Positions 26,756 to 34,749 of a stretch of 64,000 nucleotides of DNA are shown piece by piece. Source of the stretch: CAG-390 sp045636385 (GTDB lineage: Bacteria > Bacillota > Clostridia > Oscillospirales > CAG-272); assembly GCA_045636385.1 (NCBI GenBank), contig JAZTXK010000078.1, positions 186,001-250,000 of the forward strand. The letters are read 5' to 3'. Below the pieces are notes generated by a model. The model was not told the DNA's origin, ran no database searches, and saw only the letters and a program-made list of their open reading frames with translations. The translations under genes and the position numbers were made by a program. Position 1 is the stretch's first letter. The number at the start of each line of letters is the position of its first letter.

Positions 26756-28745
26756 TATTCATAACCTCCTTTTCGATATCGGAAAGATCTACTTTTTGAG
26801 ACCTTTTCCTTATCGGTATCGTTATCGATGCCAAGCTTTCTTCCTCTGCACCGAGATATATTTCCGAGCCGCTTCTGTCGTTGAGATTAGCAGCGGCACA
26901 AGCAAAGCCAAGCAAAGCCCAAAACATAAAGAACACACGGTAATTATACCAGGTATAATCAAACATACCCGAAATAAGCAAAGCAGATGCGCCCGCCATA
27001 GCAGCTTTCGTAGAGCTGCTCAAAAACGCGTCGGATCTGTTTACTACCAGAGATGAACAGCATTTTCTCGCAGCATTGAATAAAAAGATAACAAACAGAA
27101 CAAGCCCTATCAGACCTAATTGTATCACTATCTGCATATAAAGGCTATGTGCATGCATTGCATACTGCGTTCCGCCCGTGGCATAGCCGATATAAGCGGT
27201 CTTGAACGCTTCCTCGCCCATACCGATGCCTCCCGCAAAAACGTCAGAAAGCAATTGCCACGAGGAATTCCATATCGACACGCGATAGTTATTGGCAGAA
27301 TCCGCCATAGTGAGGAAATTCTTGATTCGTGCACCTACGGTATCAGGGAACAAAGCCGTCGCTCCCACAACCGAAGCCGCGGCAGGTAATATCCATAGAA
27401 TCCCCTTAGGCGAGATCATTACGGCGAAAAGGATTCCTCCCGCAACAAGAGCTATCCAAGCGGAGCGGGAATACGTAAATACTGTACACACCGCAAGGAA
27501 CGCAGATATTATACAACCTAAAATACGCATTTTAGCCAGATTGTGCTTTAGCGTCAAGGTCAGCGCGAACGGGAACACCATAGTCAGATAAACGGCGAGA
27601 ATATTGGGGTTATTGAATAAGGATACAGCTCTCGACGATATTCCGCCAAACAGGCTTTCGTCCATCCAGCCCGTTGGAGCGAAGCCGAGGCTATACTGTG
27701 CTATACCGATAAAGGCAACTATAACGGAGGGAACAATAAAAGCTCCGGCGCATATTTTGGTCCATCTTCTATACTTCATCAAATTGACGGTAAGCGGGAA
27801 GATAAGCATAAGCGCACAGCAAAGCATCGCGTGCTCAAATGTGTTACTGTCGCTCGGCGCAGCACCTGCAAGAAGAACAGCTACCCAAAAGGCAAAAAAC
27901 GCAAAATCCGTGACGCCGAATCTATGAACCCTTTTTCCTCTTATAATTTTGAACGTGTAAGAAACAGCGGTAAACAAGACTATCGCCGCAAGAATGCGGG
28001 AAGGTGCAAACGATAAGCCGAGAAACGGTGCGACACCGATAGATATCACAACGCCGCCCTCGGGGTACGCAAGAATCAGCGCAAACAAGATCAGCGCAAG
28101 CACGCAGAGCACCATATTAAGCGGAGCGATCAGATATGTCAGCAGTCCGAATAATATACCTAAGATGACTGCTACGCTTTGAGCAGTAGTGATTTTACCG
28201 TTCGTCCTCATAGTCTCGGGAGGAACTCCGAAAACCTTCGTCAGAACAAAAAACATTACTTTGCTTTCGGAACAAAGAGTGGAGACGGACTTCTCGGTGA
28301 AAATCAAAGGGATCGAAGCAAGCAATACTATAGCACCGCATAAAATATCAACGTAAATATCAACATTAATCAGAAGAATGAAACGCTTGAAAGCGCTGAT
28401 AATTATGGCGTAGATGCTCCAGGTTATCGTAAATGCCCCAAGTGTTTTTCCGGGGATTCGGAAAAGTCTGCCGGATATCTTATAAAACAATTTAAGAACC
28501 AAAGATTTCTCAAACTGCCTCGAAATAGACTTATTGATATATTCAACAACCGGTCTTATCTTGGATTTCAGACGCTTGAACAGCGTCACCGTAGCGCAAG
28601 TATCGAAATTATGCTCCGCCTTTTTATTTGAGGTAAAGATTCTGAATAAGACACCCGAAGCGAAATAATCGGCTATTGCATTACACAGTATAAATAGTAT
28701 TCCAAGAAAGACGCCGTGCTTTTTTCGTTTCTTCTCATCTTTCAT
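26733..28745 (-). CDS. O-antigen ligase/polymerase-like membrane protein
   Basis: The 670-aa protein has about a dozen hydrophobic helices and the Wzy_C region near 400-560, including YAMHAHSLYMQIVIQLGLIG with the family's conserved His. An N-terminal segment of about 120 residues precedes the core and carries extra helices. The C-terminus is charged and cytoplasmic. Relatives ligate or polymerise lipid-linked glycans at the outer face of the membrane. It overlaps the first DUF4330 gene by 23 bases and follows trmD by 34 bases. Confidence 0.82.
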   Translation of the reverse strand: MKDEKKRKKHGVFLGILFILCNAIADYFASGVLFRIFTSNKKAEHNFDTCATVTLFKRLKSKIRPVVEYINKSISRQFEKSLVLKLFYKISGRLFRIPGKTLGAFTITWSIYAIIISAFKRFILLINVDIYVDILCGAIVLLASIPLIFTEKSVSTLCSESKVMFFVLTKVFGVPPETMRTNGKITTAQSVAVILGILFGLLTYLIAPLNMVLCVLALILFALILAYPEGGVVISIGVAPFLGLSFAPSRILAAIVLFTAVSYTFKIIRGKRVHRFGVTDFAFFAFWVAVLLAGAAPSDSNTFEHAMLCCALMLIFPLTVNLMKYRRWTKICAGAFIVPSVIVAFIGIAQYSLGFAPTGWMDESLFGGISSRAVSLFNNPNILAVYLTMVFPFALTLTLKHNLAKMRILGCIISAFLAVCTVFTYSRSAWIALVAGGILFAVMISPKGILWILPAAASVVGATALFPDTVGARIKNFLTMADSANNYRVSIWNSSWQLLSDVFAGGIGMGEEAFKTAYIGYATGGTQYAMHAHSLYMQIVIQLGLIGLVLFVIFLFNAARKCCSSLVVNRSDAFLSSSTKAAMAGASALLISGMFDYTWYNYRVFFMFWALLGFACAAANLNDRSGSEIYLGAEEESLASITIPIRKRSQKVDLSDIEKEVMNNDGREED

Positions 28746-28779
28746 AAGCTCACCTCCATTTCATTACTTCTTTCACTAA

Positions 28780-29475
28780 TTATTTATTGATCTTATCAAG
28801 TAAATCAGGTCTTTTTTCTTTTGTGATCCTGAGCGCCTCTGCGGCACGCCACTCTGCTATTTTTGCGTGATGACCCGAAAGAAGGATATCGGGAACCTTC
28901 ACGCCGTGGAACTCGTAGGGTCTGGTGTATTGAGGATATTCAAGAAGTCCCGAAGCGATGCTCTCGTCCTCGTAGCATTCTGAGGAAGCCAAAACTCCGT
29001 CGAGAAGTCTTGAGACACAGTCTACGAGAATACAAGCGGGAAGCTCACCGCCCGTCAGGACGTAATCGCCGACCGAGATCTCCTCGTCGACTATCTCATC
29101 AAGCACTCTCTGGTCAATTCCTTCGTAATGTCCGCAGAGTATGATGAGACGCTCGTAATTCTCTTTCAGCTCCTTCGCGTGAGCCTGAGTAAGCACTCTT
29201 CCCTTCGGCGACATATAGATAACTCGCGTTTTTATTTCGGGAGCCATTGAACGTACCGCGTCGTAGCAATTATATACGGGCGGGGCTGCCATAAGCATTC
29301 CCATTCCGCCGCCGTAGGGAGTATCGTCAACTCTTCTGTTCTTATCTTCGCTCCAATCGCGGATATTATGCGCGTAAACGCTGAGATATCCCGCCTTTTG
29401 GGCTCTTCCGATTATGCTTTCGGACAAAATATTGCTGACGAGTTCGGGAAATAAAGTCAGAACGTCAAAGCGCAT
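28780..29475 (-). CDS. trmD: tRNA (guanine37-N1)-methyltransferase
   Basis: TrmD methylates G37 of tRNAs with the SAM-trefoil knot fold and prevents frameshifting. The 231-aa protein starts MRFDVLTLFPE and has DDTPYGGGMGMLM, then ILCGHYEGIDQRV and EISVGDYVLTGGELPA, all signature motifs. Its ATG shares a base with the rimM stop. rplS, normally downstream, is absent; the O-antigen-ligase-like gene follows instead. Confidence 0.97.
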   Translation of the reverse strand: MRFDVLTLFPELVSNILSESIIGRAQKAGYLSVYAHNIRDWSEDKNRRVDDTPYGGGMGMLMAAPPVYNCYDAVRSMAPEIKTRVIYMSPKGRVLTQAHAKELKENYERLIILCGHYEGIDQRVLDEIVDEEISVGDYVLTGGELPACILVDCVSRLLDGVLASSECYEDESIASGLLEYPQYTRPYEFHGVKVPDILLSGHHAKIAEWRAAEALRITKEKRPDLLDKINK

Positions 29476-29993
29476 CAGTCAAACATCCCTTCTATGGGTC
29501 TGACAAAGATACCCTTTTCAAGATCGATATTGATAACGAACTCGGGAACGGCGGGGATCATACGGTCGCCGTTTGCGGTCTTGACAGTATAGATATCCGA
29601 TGCTCCTGCGTTGAATACGTCAGAAATAGTGCCGTATTCCGTGCCGTTATCCGCATCTATAACGGGCAGACCGACAAGATCGATGATGAAATAGTCGCCG
29701 TCCTCGAGAGGAATGTCGTCGCGCTCGGCGTAAACTACGGTTTCCTTGAGTGTCATTGCAACGTCTACGTCGTTGATTCCCTCAAGAGTGGCAAGAACAT
29801 GTCTTTTCATCACGGATGAGGAGAGCACCTCGCGCTTTTCGTAGAAGTCGCCCTTTTTGAAATATACGCAAGGAAGATCCGCGAGTATTTCGGGCGAATC
29901 GCACCAGGATTCTATTTTAACAGCGCCTTTGACACCGTGTGTATTGATGATCTTGCCGCATTCAAGATATTTCTTTTCATTTACGGATTTCAT
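29475..29993 (-). CDS. rimM: Ribosome maturation factor RimM
   Basis: RimM binds S19 and helps 30S head assembly. The 172-aa protein has the N-terminal motif CGKIINTHGVKGAVKIES and the PRC-barrel C-terminal part with YFIIDLVGLPVID and LVAAVPEF-type end (MIPAVPEFVINIDLEKG). It overlaps trmD by one base in the typical rimM-trmD pair. rpsP and the KH-domain gene that usually come first are missing; the divergent yajC gene lies upstream. Confidence 0.95.
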   Translation of the reverse strand: MKSVNEKKYLECGKIINTHGVKGAVKIESWCDSPEILADLPCVYFKKGDFYEKREVLSSSVMKRHVLATLEGINDVDVAMTLKETVVYAERDDIPLEDGDYFIIDLVGLPVIDADNGTEYGTISDVFNAGASDIYTVKTANGDRMIPAVPEFVINIDLEKGIFVRPIEGMFD

Positions 29994-30117
29994 TAATGAT
30001 ACCTCTTAATCACAAATAAAGCTAAATTTACATTATAAAGTATATCACAAGAATATGATTTTTTCAAGATTTTTTCAGCTTTTTTTGGAATTTGAGATAA
30101 AATTTCACGATTTGGTA

Positions 30118-30146
30118 TTGAAGAATTCGGTTTTTTGGTGTATAAT
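30118..30146 (+). promoter_or_regulatory. Promoter of the yajC operon
   Basis: TTGAAG (30118-30123) and TATAAT (30141-30146) are spaced 17 bases apart. The leader to the yajC start is about 23 bases with GGAGG at 30165-30169. Confidence 0.75.
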
Positions 30147-30175
30147 CTACTTAAAATATCAACTTGGAGGTCAAA

Positions 30176-30517
30176 ATGTTTACCTTTTTGAGCAACACCA
30201 CCGGTGACGCCGGTGCTATGGGTACCTGGGGAACCCTCATTATGGTCGTGATCATGATCGCGGTATTTTATTTCTTCGCTATCCGTCCCCAGAAGAAGCA
30301 GGAAAAAGAAACTCAGGCAATGAGAAATGCGCTTTCGATCGGTGACGAGATCGTTACCATCGGCGGTATCGTAGGCATCATCACCAACATCACCGAAGAG
30401 ACCATCACCATCATCTCTTCCCGAGACAGAACCAGAATTCAGCTTCTCAAGTCTTCCGTATCCCGCGTACAGGTAGCAGCTCATCCTTCCGACGAGGAAA
30501 AGAAAGAGGAAAAATAA
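30176..30517 (+). CDS. yajC: Preprotein translocase subunit YajC
   Basis: YajC is a single-span accessory protein of the Sec translocase. I chose ATG at 30176 because GGAGG lies seven bases upstream; a TTG four codons earlier lacks a site. The 113-aa protein has one helix (about 15-36), then the family motif FFAIRPQKKQEKE and GDEIVTIGGIVGIITNI. A charged C-terminal tail follows. No secD or secF is adjacent. It heads a three-gene operon with a TIGR04086 protein and an RRE-like protein. Confidence 0.94.
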   Translation: MFTFLSNTTGDAGAMGTWGTLIMVVIMIAVFYFFAIRPQKKQEKETQAMRNALSIGDEIVTIGGIVGIITNITEETITIISSRDRTRIQLLKSSVSRVQVAAHPSDEEKKEEK

Positions 30518-30545
30518 GGATATATGTGAATATCTGAGCGACGTG

Positions 30546-30580
30546 CCGAATATTATTTACCGAATTATATTATTCGGAGG
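30546..30580 (+). promoter_or_regulatory. Alternative hairpins over the TIGR04086 ribosome-binding site
   Basis: The arm ATTCGG (30572-30577) runs into the ribosome-binding site GGAGG (30576-30580). It can pair either with CCGAAT at 30560-30565 (6-base loop) or with CCGAATA at 30546-30552, so two exclusive hairpins could mask the site. This could set how much of the downstream gene is made relative to yajC. The role is inferred. Confidence 0.4.
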
Positions 30581-30586
30581 TAAATC

Positions 30587-31042
30587 ATGGCACACTCGGA
30601 TAAACACAGGCGCAACGCAAGCGACTCTCATTCAATTTCCGAAACAGCCCCCAAAGCTTCTTTAATTATGCTTTTATCGGGGCTTTTCCTTTTATCTGCA
30701 TTTGCGTTTTTCATCCGCAATTCGCCAAGCCCCGCAGAGCTTGCGGTCTATTTTGCGCCCACAGCGTTGCTTATCGGGGTGGTGATCGGAGGATTTTATT
30801 GCGGCACGCGGCTGAAGGGCGGCGAGAGCTACGCTTCAGCTATTCTCTCCGTCGCGTTAGTCACCGCGATACTACTTGCGGTTAAATTATTCATTCCCGC
30901 ACCTGAATCGCGTTCTGCTCTCATCGTAGGCATTATATTGCATTTGATGTCGGTAGCCGCAGTAACGCTCGGTACGTTTTTGGCAAATACCAAAGGAAGA
31001 CAAAGACGCAGAAAGAAACCAAAAATCAGGAGTAAATCATGA
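30587..31042 (+). CDS. TIGR04086-family four-helix membrane protein (YrzE-like)
   Basis: The 151-aa protein has a polar N-terminus, four hydrophobic segments (about 24-43, 50-74, 82-103 and 108-130) and a strongly basic tail (KGRQRRRKKPKIRSK). The glycine-rich second helix (GVVIGGFYCGTRLKGG) is typical of TIGR04086. As I recall, that family in Clostridia is usually found beside yajC and the genes for the six-cysteine peptide SCIFF and its radical-SAM maturase. Here it overlaps the RRE-like gene by four bases, so there is no room for a SCIFF gene. Confidence 0.8.
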   Translation: MAHSDKHRRNASDSHSISETAPKASLIMLLSGLFLLSAFAFFIRNSPSPAELAVYFAPTALLIGVVIGGFYCGTRLKGGESYASAILSVALVTAILLAVKLFIPAPESRSALIVGIILHLMSVAAVTLGTFLANTKGRQRRRKKPKIRSKS

Positions 31043-31407
31043 CTTACACTTTTTACAGTTCCGCTGAAGGAAGATATATTATTTATGACACTGCAAGCGG
31101 CGCGGTTATTCGCTCGACTGAGATCGAGGCTTACATTTGCGACGCGCTTGATCCCTGCGAGGAAGGCGCACCCATTTTGCCCGAGAAATGTCCCTCGGAG
31201 ATCCGCTACGAGCTTGCTCGCTTTGCTTCAACCGAGGTTGCCGAGGCTTACGGAAGGATCAAGGAATACTATAATTCGGGATTGATCTACGGTATTTCGG
31301 AAAAAACCGTTATCAGAACGTCGGGTGAGCACTCGGCGAGCGGTGAGCTTTTCTCTGCGGTTCTTGCTAATGCTGATCTTACTAAAGCTGAAGTAGAAGC
31401 TATCTAA
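31039..31407 (+). CDS. Small protein like the N-terminal (RRE) domain of the SCIFF maturase
   Basis: The 122-aa protein reads FYSSAEGRYIIYDTASGAVI, then a span ending in VAEAYGRIKEYYNSGLIYG. This matches from memory the layout of the first 80 to 90 residues of the radical-SAM SCIFF maturase (a beta-hairpin with a DVNSGAVH-like motif, then EAYxEIKELxxxGLLF), the peptide-recognition domain. The protein then ends after a short unrelated tail; there is no CxxxCxxC or radical-SAM domain, and a terminator follows. It overlaps the TIGR04086 gene by four bases. It could be a relic or a stand-alone recognition protein. The assignment rests on pattern memory. Confidence 0.55.
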   Translation: MTYTFYSSAEGRYIIYDTASGAVIRSTEIEAYICDALDPCEEGAPILPEKCPSEIRYELARFASTEVAEAYGRIKEYYNSGLIYGISEKTVIRTSGEHSASGELFSAVLANADLTKAEVEAI

Positions 31408-31410
31408 TGC

Positions 31411-31447
31411 AAAAGCATCTGTTCTCATTGAGAAACAGATGCTTTTT
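31411..31447. terminator. Bidirectional terminator between the yajC operon and spoIIP
   Basis: AAAAGCATCTGTT (31411-31423) pairs with AACAGATGCTTTT (31434-31446) over 13 bp with a 10-base loop and T-runs both ways. The stop codon of spoIIP (31425-31427) falls in the loop, so the right arm codes for the end of SpoIIP. Confidence 0.9.
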
Positions 31448-32351
31448 CGTTACATATTTTAATTATTGCTTCGGTCAGCGCGGCGATCGCTTCGCGTGCT
31501 TCTTCGTCCGAAAATCCGCTTCCGCATATTCCTACGTTCAAGGTAAGCACACCGCTGTCCTGCCCGAGTGTTCCCGGAAGAAGTCTGAACGCAGTTTCGG
31601 TACCGTACATCTGACCGCAAACCGCCTCCGCTATTCGCAGATTTTCCCTCCATCCGTCGTAATCGGTGCCAACCGTGAACGTAATCGGCATTCCGCTGTC
31701 GGAATCGTGGATATCAAGAACGCACAAAACGTCGGGGTATCGCGACAAGAGCTCTGACACGGTTTGCTTCATTTTCATATACGCACCTACCGTTCCGCCC
31801 CCGTCGTGCTCGGTATTACAATGATGGACTTTTATTCCCGCGCTTGAAATTATTTGAGCGATTGCTTGCCCCGCGTCGCTGACAGTTATCGAGTCGGAGA
31901 CCTTTTCAGAGTTATGACTGTGCAGTATCAGTATTTTAACTCCCGTCGACGAGCCCATCAACGAGCCTAACGAATAATCTTCGGTCATATCAAGCTTGAT
32001 ATCCGTTTTGCTTTCATCTATCACGACGGGCGGAATAGATATCTTTTCCTGCGCTTCCGTTTCTTCGCAGGCTTCGGTTGTTTCACACGCCGTTTCAACA
32101 GGCTGAATTCCGCATTCCGCATCGGGGTTGGTTTCTTCATTCCTTATTAAGCATGCAACGCAAGCAAATATAACCGTAAACAGCAGCGTCATCAAGACGA
32201 ATCTCAGAATAAGCGGTGCTGCCCTCCTTCGCAGCGCACGGGGCGGAACGTAATACCTTACGCTCTCTCCCTCAGCTTCATTTGCCTTAAGCTCGGGACG
32301 TGCAGACACAGGAATTTCAATATTGTTCAGATCTATTTTATTCTCTTCCAT
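31425..32351 (-). CDS. spoIIP: Stage II sporulation protein P-like amidase
   Basis: SpoIIP is a cell-wall amidase that works with SpoIID in engulfment. The 308-aa protein has a short cytoplasmic start, one transmembrane helix (about 46-68) and an acidic linker. The amidase domain shows LILHSHNSEKVS (equivalent to HTHxxE), a VLDIHDSDSG block (equivalent to DIHRD) and TVGTDYDGWRENL, all in SpoIIP order. The catalytic His and Glu positions appear kept; the usual Arg after DIH is Asp here. It is somewhat shorter than B. subtilis SpoIIP. gpr, a common neighbour, is absent. Confidence 0.82.
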   Translation of the reverse strand: MEENKIDLNNIEIPVSARPELKANEAEGESVRYYVPPRALRRRAAPLILRFVLMTLLFTVIFACVACLIRNEETNPDAECGIQPVETACETTEACEETEAQEKISIPPVVIDESKTDIKLDMTEDYSLGSLMGSSTGVKILILHSHNSEKVSDSITVSDAGQAIAQIISSAGIKVHHCNTEHDGGGTVGAYMKMKQTVSELLSRYPDVLCVLDIHDSDSGMPITFTVGTDYDGWRENLRIAEAVCGQMYGTETAFRLLPGTLGQDSGVLTLNVGICGSGFSDEEAREAIAALTEAIIKICNEKASVSQ

Positions 32352-32478
32352 CTCGACCTCCGTTATATTTTATCACACAGAAATATATGCAAGGGGACAA
32401 GAAATTATTATTACCGAGCAACAACGGAGGCAAATATAAATTATCCGTAAATTTTTTGAACAAAATTCCATTCGGTAC

Positions 32479-32507
32479 TTGATTTTATTTGCTTTTTAGA
32501 TTATAAT
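32479..32507 (+). promoter_or_regulatory. Upstream promoter P1 of the SBP_bac_5-type gene
   Basis: TTGATT (32479-32484) and TATAAT (32502-32507) are spaced 17 bases apart. It lies 135 bases upstream of P2, in the 359-base intergenic stretch 32352-32710. That stretch otherwise holds no gene that I can support, only the two promoters and a 61-base leader after P2. Confidence 0.6.
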
Positions 32508-32614
32508 ATTTGTATGCTATCGCTTCGACGATGCGAGGTGTTGTGCAAGTTGTACATTTTCAGCCCGAAAGTTTGTGCAACCCACCAAACATGTTCAATA
32601 GTTGCAATTCACCA

Positions 32615-32643
32615 TTGAAAAATCGTGAAGAAAGTGATATAAT
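32615..32643 (+). promoter_or_regulatory. Promoter P2 of the SBP_bac_5-type gene
   Basis: TTGAAA (32615-32620) and TATAAT (32638-32643) are spaced 17 bases apart with the extended -10 TGATATAAT. The -35 overlaps one arm of a short inverted repeat, TTCAAT/ATTGAA (32594-32599 and 32614-32619). Confidence 0.75.
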
Positions 32644-32710
32644 ATATTGAATTGATTTTATCTCGCGACGCGAAGATTCGATCTCAAACTCAAGGAGGAA
32701 CCCTACCATC

Positions 32711-34576
32711 ATGACAAAGCGTATCACAGCTTTACTTCTCAGCGTAATCTGCTGTCTCGGACTTCTGACCGCATGTTACGATTCCCAGATCGACGGCGAA
32801 TACGTCAAAGGCGCAGAGATCACTATGTATCTCTCCGAGCCCGTTTACGATCTCGACCCCGCACTCTGCTACACCAACGATTCCGCACTTCAGATCTGCG
32901 GTCTCATCTTCGACACTCTTTTCACTATCGACAAGAACGGTAAGGTTGTCAACTCTCTCGTTGAAAGCTACGAGATTATGGAAGACGACAACACCCAGGA
33001 ATACTATATGATGCTCCACCTCAAGAAGGACAACTGCTGGTCCGACGGCACCGTTGTTTCCGCTGAGGACGTAGTATTTACTATCAAGAGAATTCTCGAC
33101 GCAAGCTTCAACAGCGAGGCTGCTTCTATGCTCTTCGATATTAAGAACGCTCGTCAGGCTAAGCTTGGTGACTGCTCTATCGACGACGTTGGCGTATACG
33201 CTCACGACTCTCTTACCCTTCAGATCAACTTTGAGGGAAAGATCGACTACGATCAGTTCATTCTCAATCTCGCAAGCCCCCTGCTCGCTCCCCTCAAGGA
33301 GAACACCGTTGAAGGCTACGACGACTGGTCCAAGAGACCCGCTACCTCCGTTTACTCCGGTCCCTTTATGGTTCGCCGTGTAAACTACGGTCTTTCTGAG
33401 GACGGTTCCGCTACTCCCGAGACCGCTGAAATGGTTCTTGAGCGTAACCCCTACTTCCGCAGAAATTCCGAAGACAAGCACCTCGACAAGGCTGTATCCC
33501 CCTATCGTCTTATCATCGACTTCTCTCTCACCAAGGAGGAGCAGCTCGATAAGTTCGCTGCAGGCGAGATCTTCTACGTTGGCGACATCGCTCTCAGCGT
33601 TCGCGGAAGCTACGTTGACACCGCTACCGTAACCGATCTTATGTCCACTCACGTTTATTACCTCAACCAGAATGCAGATATCGCAAAAGCTGACGGCACC
33701 ACCGAAAAGCTCTTTGCTAACAAGGAAGTAAGACTTGCTCTCTCCGCTGCTATCGACCGTGAAGCAATCGCTCAGACTGTTGTATTTGCTCGTGCAGCAT
33801 CCGCTCTCGTTCCCTACGGCGTATTCAACGCAGGCTCCGTTAAGGAAAGCTTCAGAGAGATCGGCGGCAACATCATCGGCACAACCGCTGATATGACCGC
33901 GGCTCAGTCCCACATCTCCGCTTCCGGTATCAATCCTTCCGATTACACCTTCACCATTTCGGTTCGTCCCGAGGATGAAGTACATATGGCTATCGCTACC
34001 GCTGTTTGCGCAGCTTGGTGCCAGCTCGGCTTCAACGTAACTCTTGACGAGGTTGCTCTCGCAAAGAACGACGAGCTTTACGCAGGTGAGCCCGCTCTCT
34101 CCTTCTACGATGATATTTTCGCAGAGAGATTTGCAGCTAACGATTACGAGGTTATCGCAATCGACTATCAGGCTCCTACCGCTGATGCTTTCTCCATCCT
34201 TGCTCCCTTCGCTCGTTCGCTCTCCGGACAGGGTCAGGATATGGAAGAGGCTGCTAAGACCGGTATCTACGAAGACAAGCCTCACAGAACCGGTTACGAC
34301 AGCACTGAATATGAAGCTATTATGGAAGAAGTCTTCGCTATCAAGGACGATCCCGCAGCTCGCGCAGCAAAGCTTCACGAGGCAGAGACTATGCTTCTCG
34401 CTGATATGCCCGTAATTCCGATCATCTTCAACCAGAACGCATACCTCATCTCCGGTGACCTTTCCAAGGAAGATTCCTCTTACTTCGGATACAGAGTATT
34501 CAACAGACTCGCTCTCAAGGATTACATCCAGTATCTCGACATTCAGACCGAGGCTGAAACCGAGGCTGCTGAATAA
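32711..34576 (+). CDS. Family-5 solute-binding lipoprotein (peptide/nickel type)
   Basis: The 621-aa protein has a lipoprotein signal ending LLTAC (Cys 22). The SBP_bac_5 fold then shows the early block PVYDLDPALCYTNDSALQI, the W/V-rich LKKDNCWSDGTVVSAEDVVFTI and a late TMLLADMPVIPIIFNQN. Such proteins deliver peptides or other solutes to ABC permeases. No permease or ATPase gene is adjacent, so the partner is elsewhere. AAGGAGG (32692-32698) precedes the ATG with a long 12-base gap. Codon use is strongly biased to preferred codons, which suggests high expression. Two promoters lie upstream and a terminator follows. Confidence 0.9.
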   Translation: MTKRITALLLSVICCLGLLTACYDSQIDGEYVKGAEITMYLSEPVYDLDPALCYTNDSALQICGLIFDTLFTIDKNGKVVNSLVESYEIMEDDNTQEYYMMLHLKKDNCWSDGTVVSAEDVVFTIKRILDASFNSEAASMLFDIKNARQAKLGDCSIDDVGVYAHDSLTLQINFEGKIDYDQFILNLASPLLAPLKENTVEGYDDWSKRPATSVYSGPFMVRRVNYGLSEDGSATPETAEMVLERNPYFRRNSEDKHLDKAVSPYRLIIDFSLTKEEQLDKFAAGEIFYVGDIALSVRGSYVDTATVTDLMSTHVYYLNQNADIAKADGTTEKLFANKEVRLALSAAIDREAIAQTVVFARAASALVPYGVFNAGSVKESFREIGGNIIGTTADMTAAQSHISASGINPSDYTFTISVRPEDEVHMAIATAVCAAWCQLGFNVTLDEVALAKNDELYAGEPALSFYDDIFAERFAANDYEVIAIDYQAPTADAFSILAPFARSLSGQGQDMEEAAKTGIYEDKPHRTGYDSTEYEAIMEEVFAIKDDPAARAAKLHEAETMLLADMPVIPIIFNQNAYLISGDLSKEDSSYFGYRVFNRLALKDYIQYLDIQTEAETEAAE

Positions 34577-34594
34577 TATTTCAATCAATCTTTC

Positions 34595-34627
34595 AACCAA
34601 GCCGCGATATGCGGCTTGGTTTGTTTA
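34595..34627 (+). terminator. Terminator after the SBP_bac_5-type gene
   Basis: AACCAAGCCGC (34595-34605) pairs perfectly with GCGGCTTGGTT (34611-34621), 5-base loop, followed by TGTTTATT. Confidence 0.88.
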
Positions 34628-34684
34628 TTGTGCACAAGTTTATTGAATTCTATTTAAGCAATATGCGAAATTTCAATTCACTTA

Positions 34685-34714
34685 TTGACAAAGTATAGGG
34701 AAATATGATATAAT
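34685..34714 (+). promoter_or_regulatory. Promoter of solute-binding paralogue 1
   Basis: Perfect TTGACA (34685-34690) and TATAAT (34709-34714), 18-base spacer, extended -10 TGATATAAT. Confidence 0.8.
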
Positions 34715-34749
34715 ATATACAACCATATTTTATGAAAGGATGTATTCTT

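Noticed and set aside
32732..34600. A 622-codon open frame antisense to the SBP_bac_5-type gene
   Set aside because: Same cause: long antisense frames appear wherever codon bias is strong. No recognisable domains.
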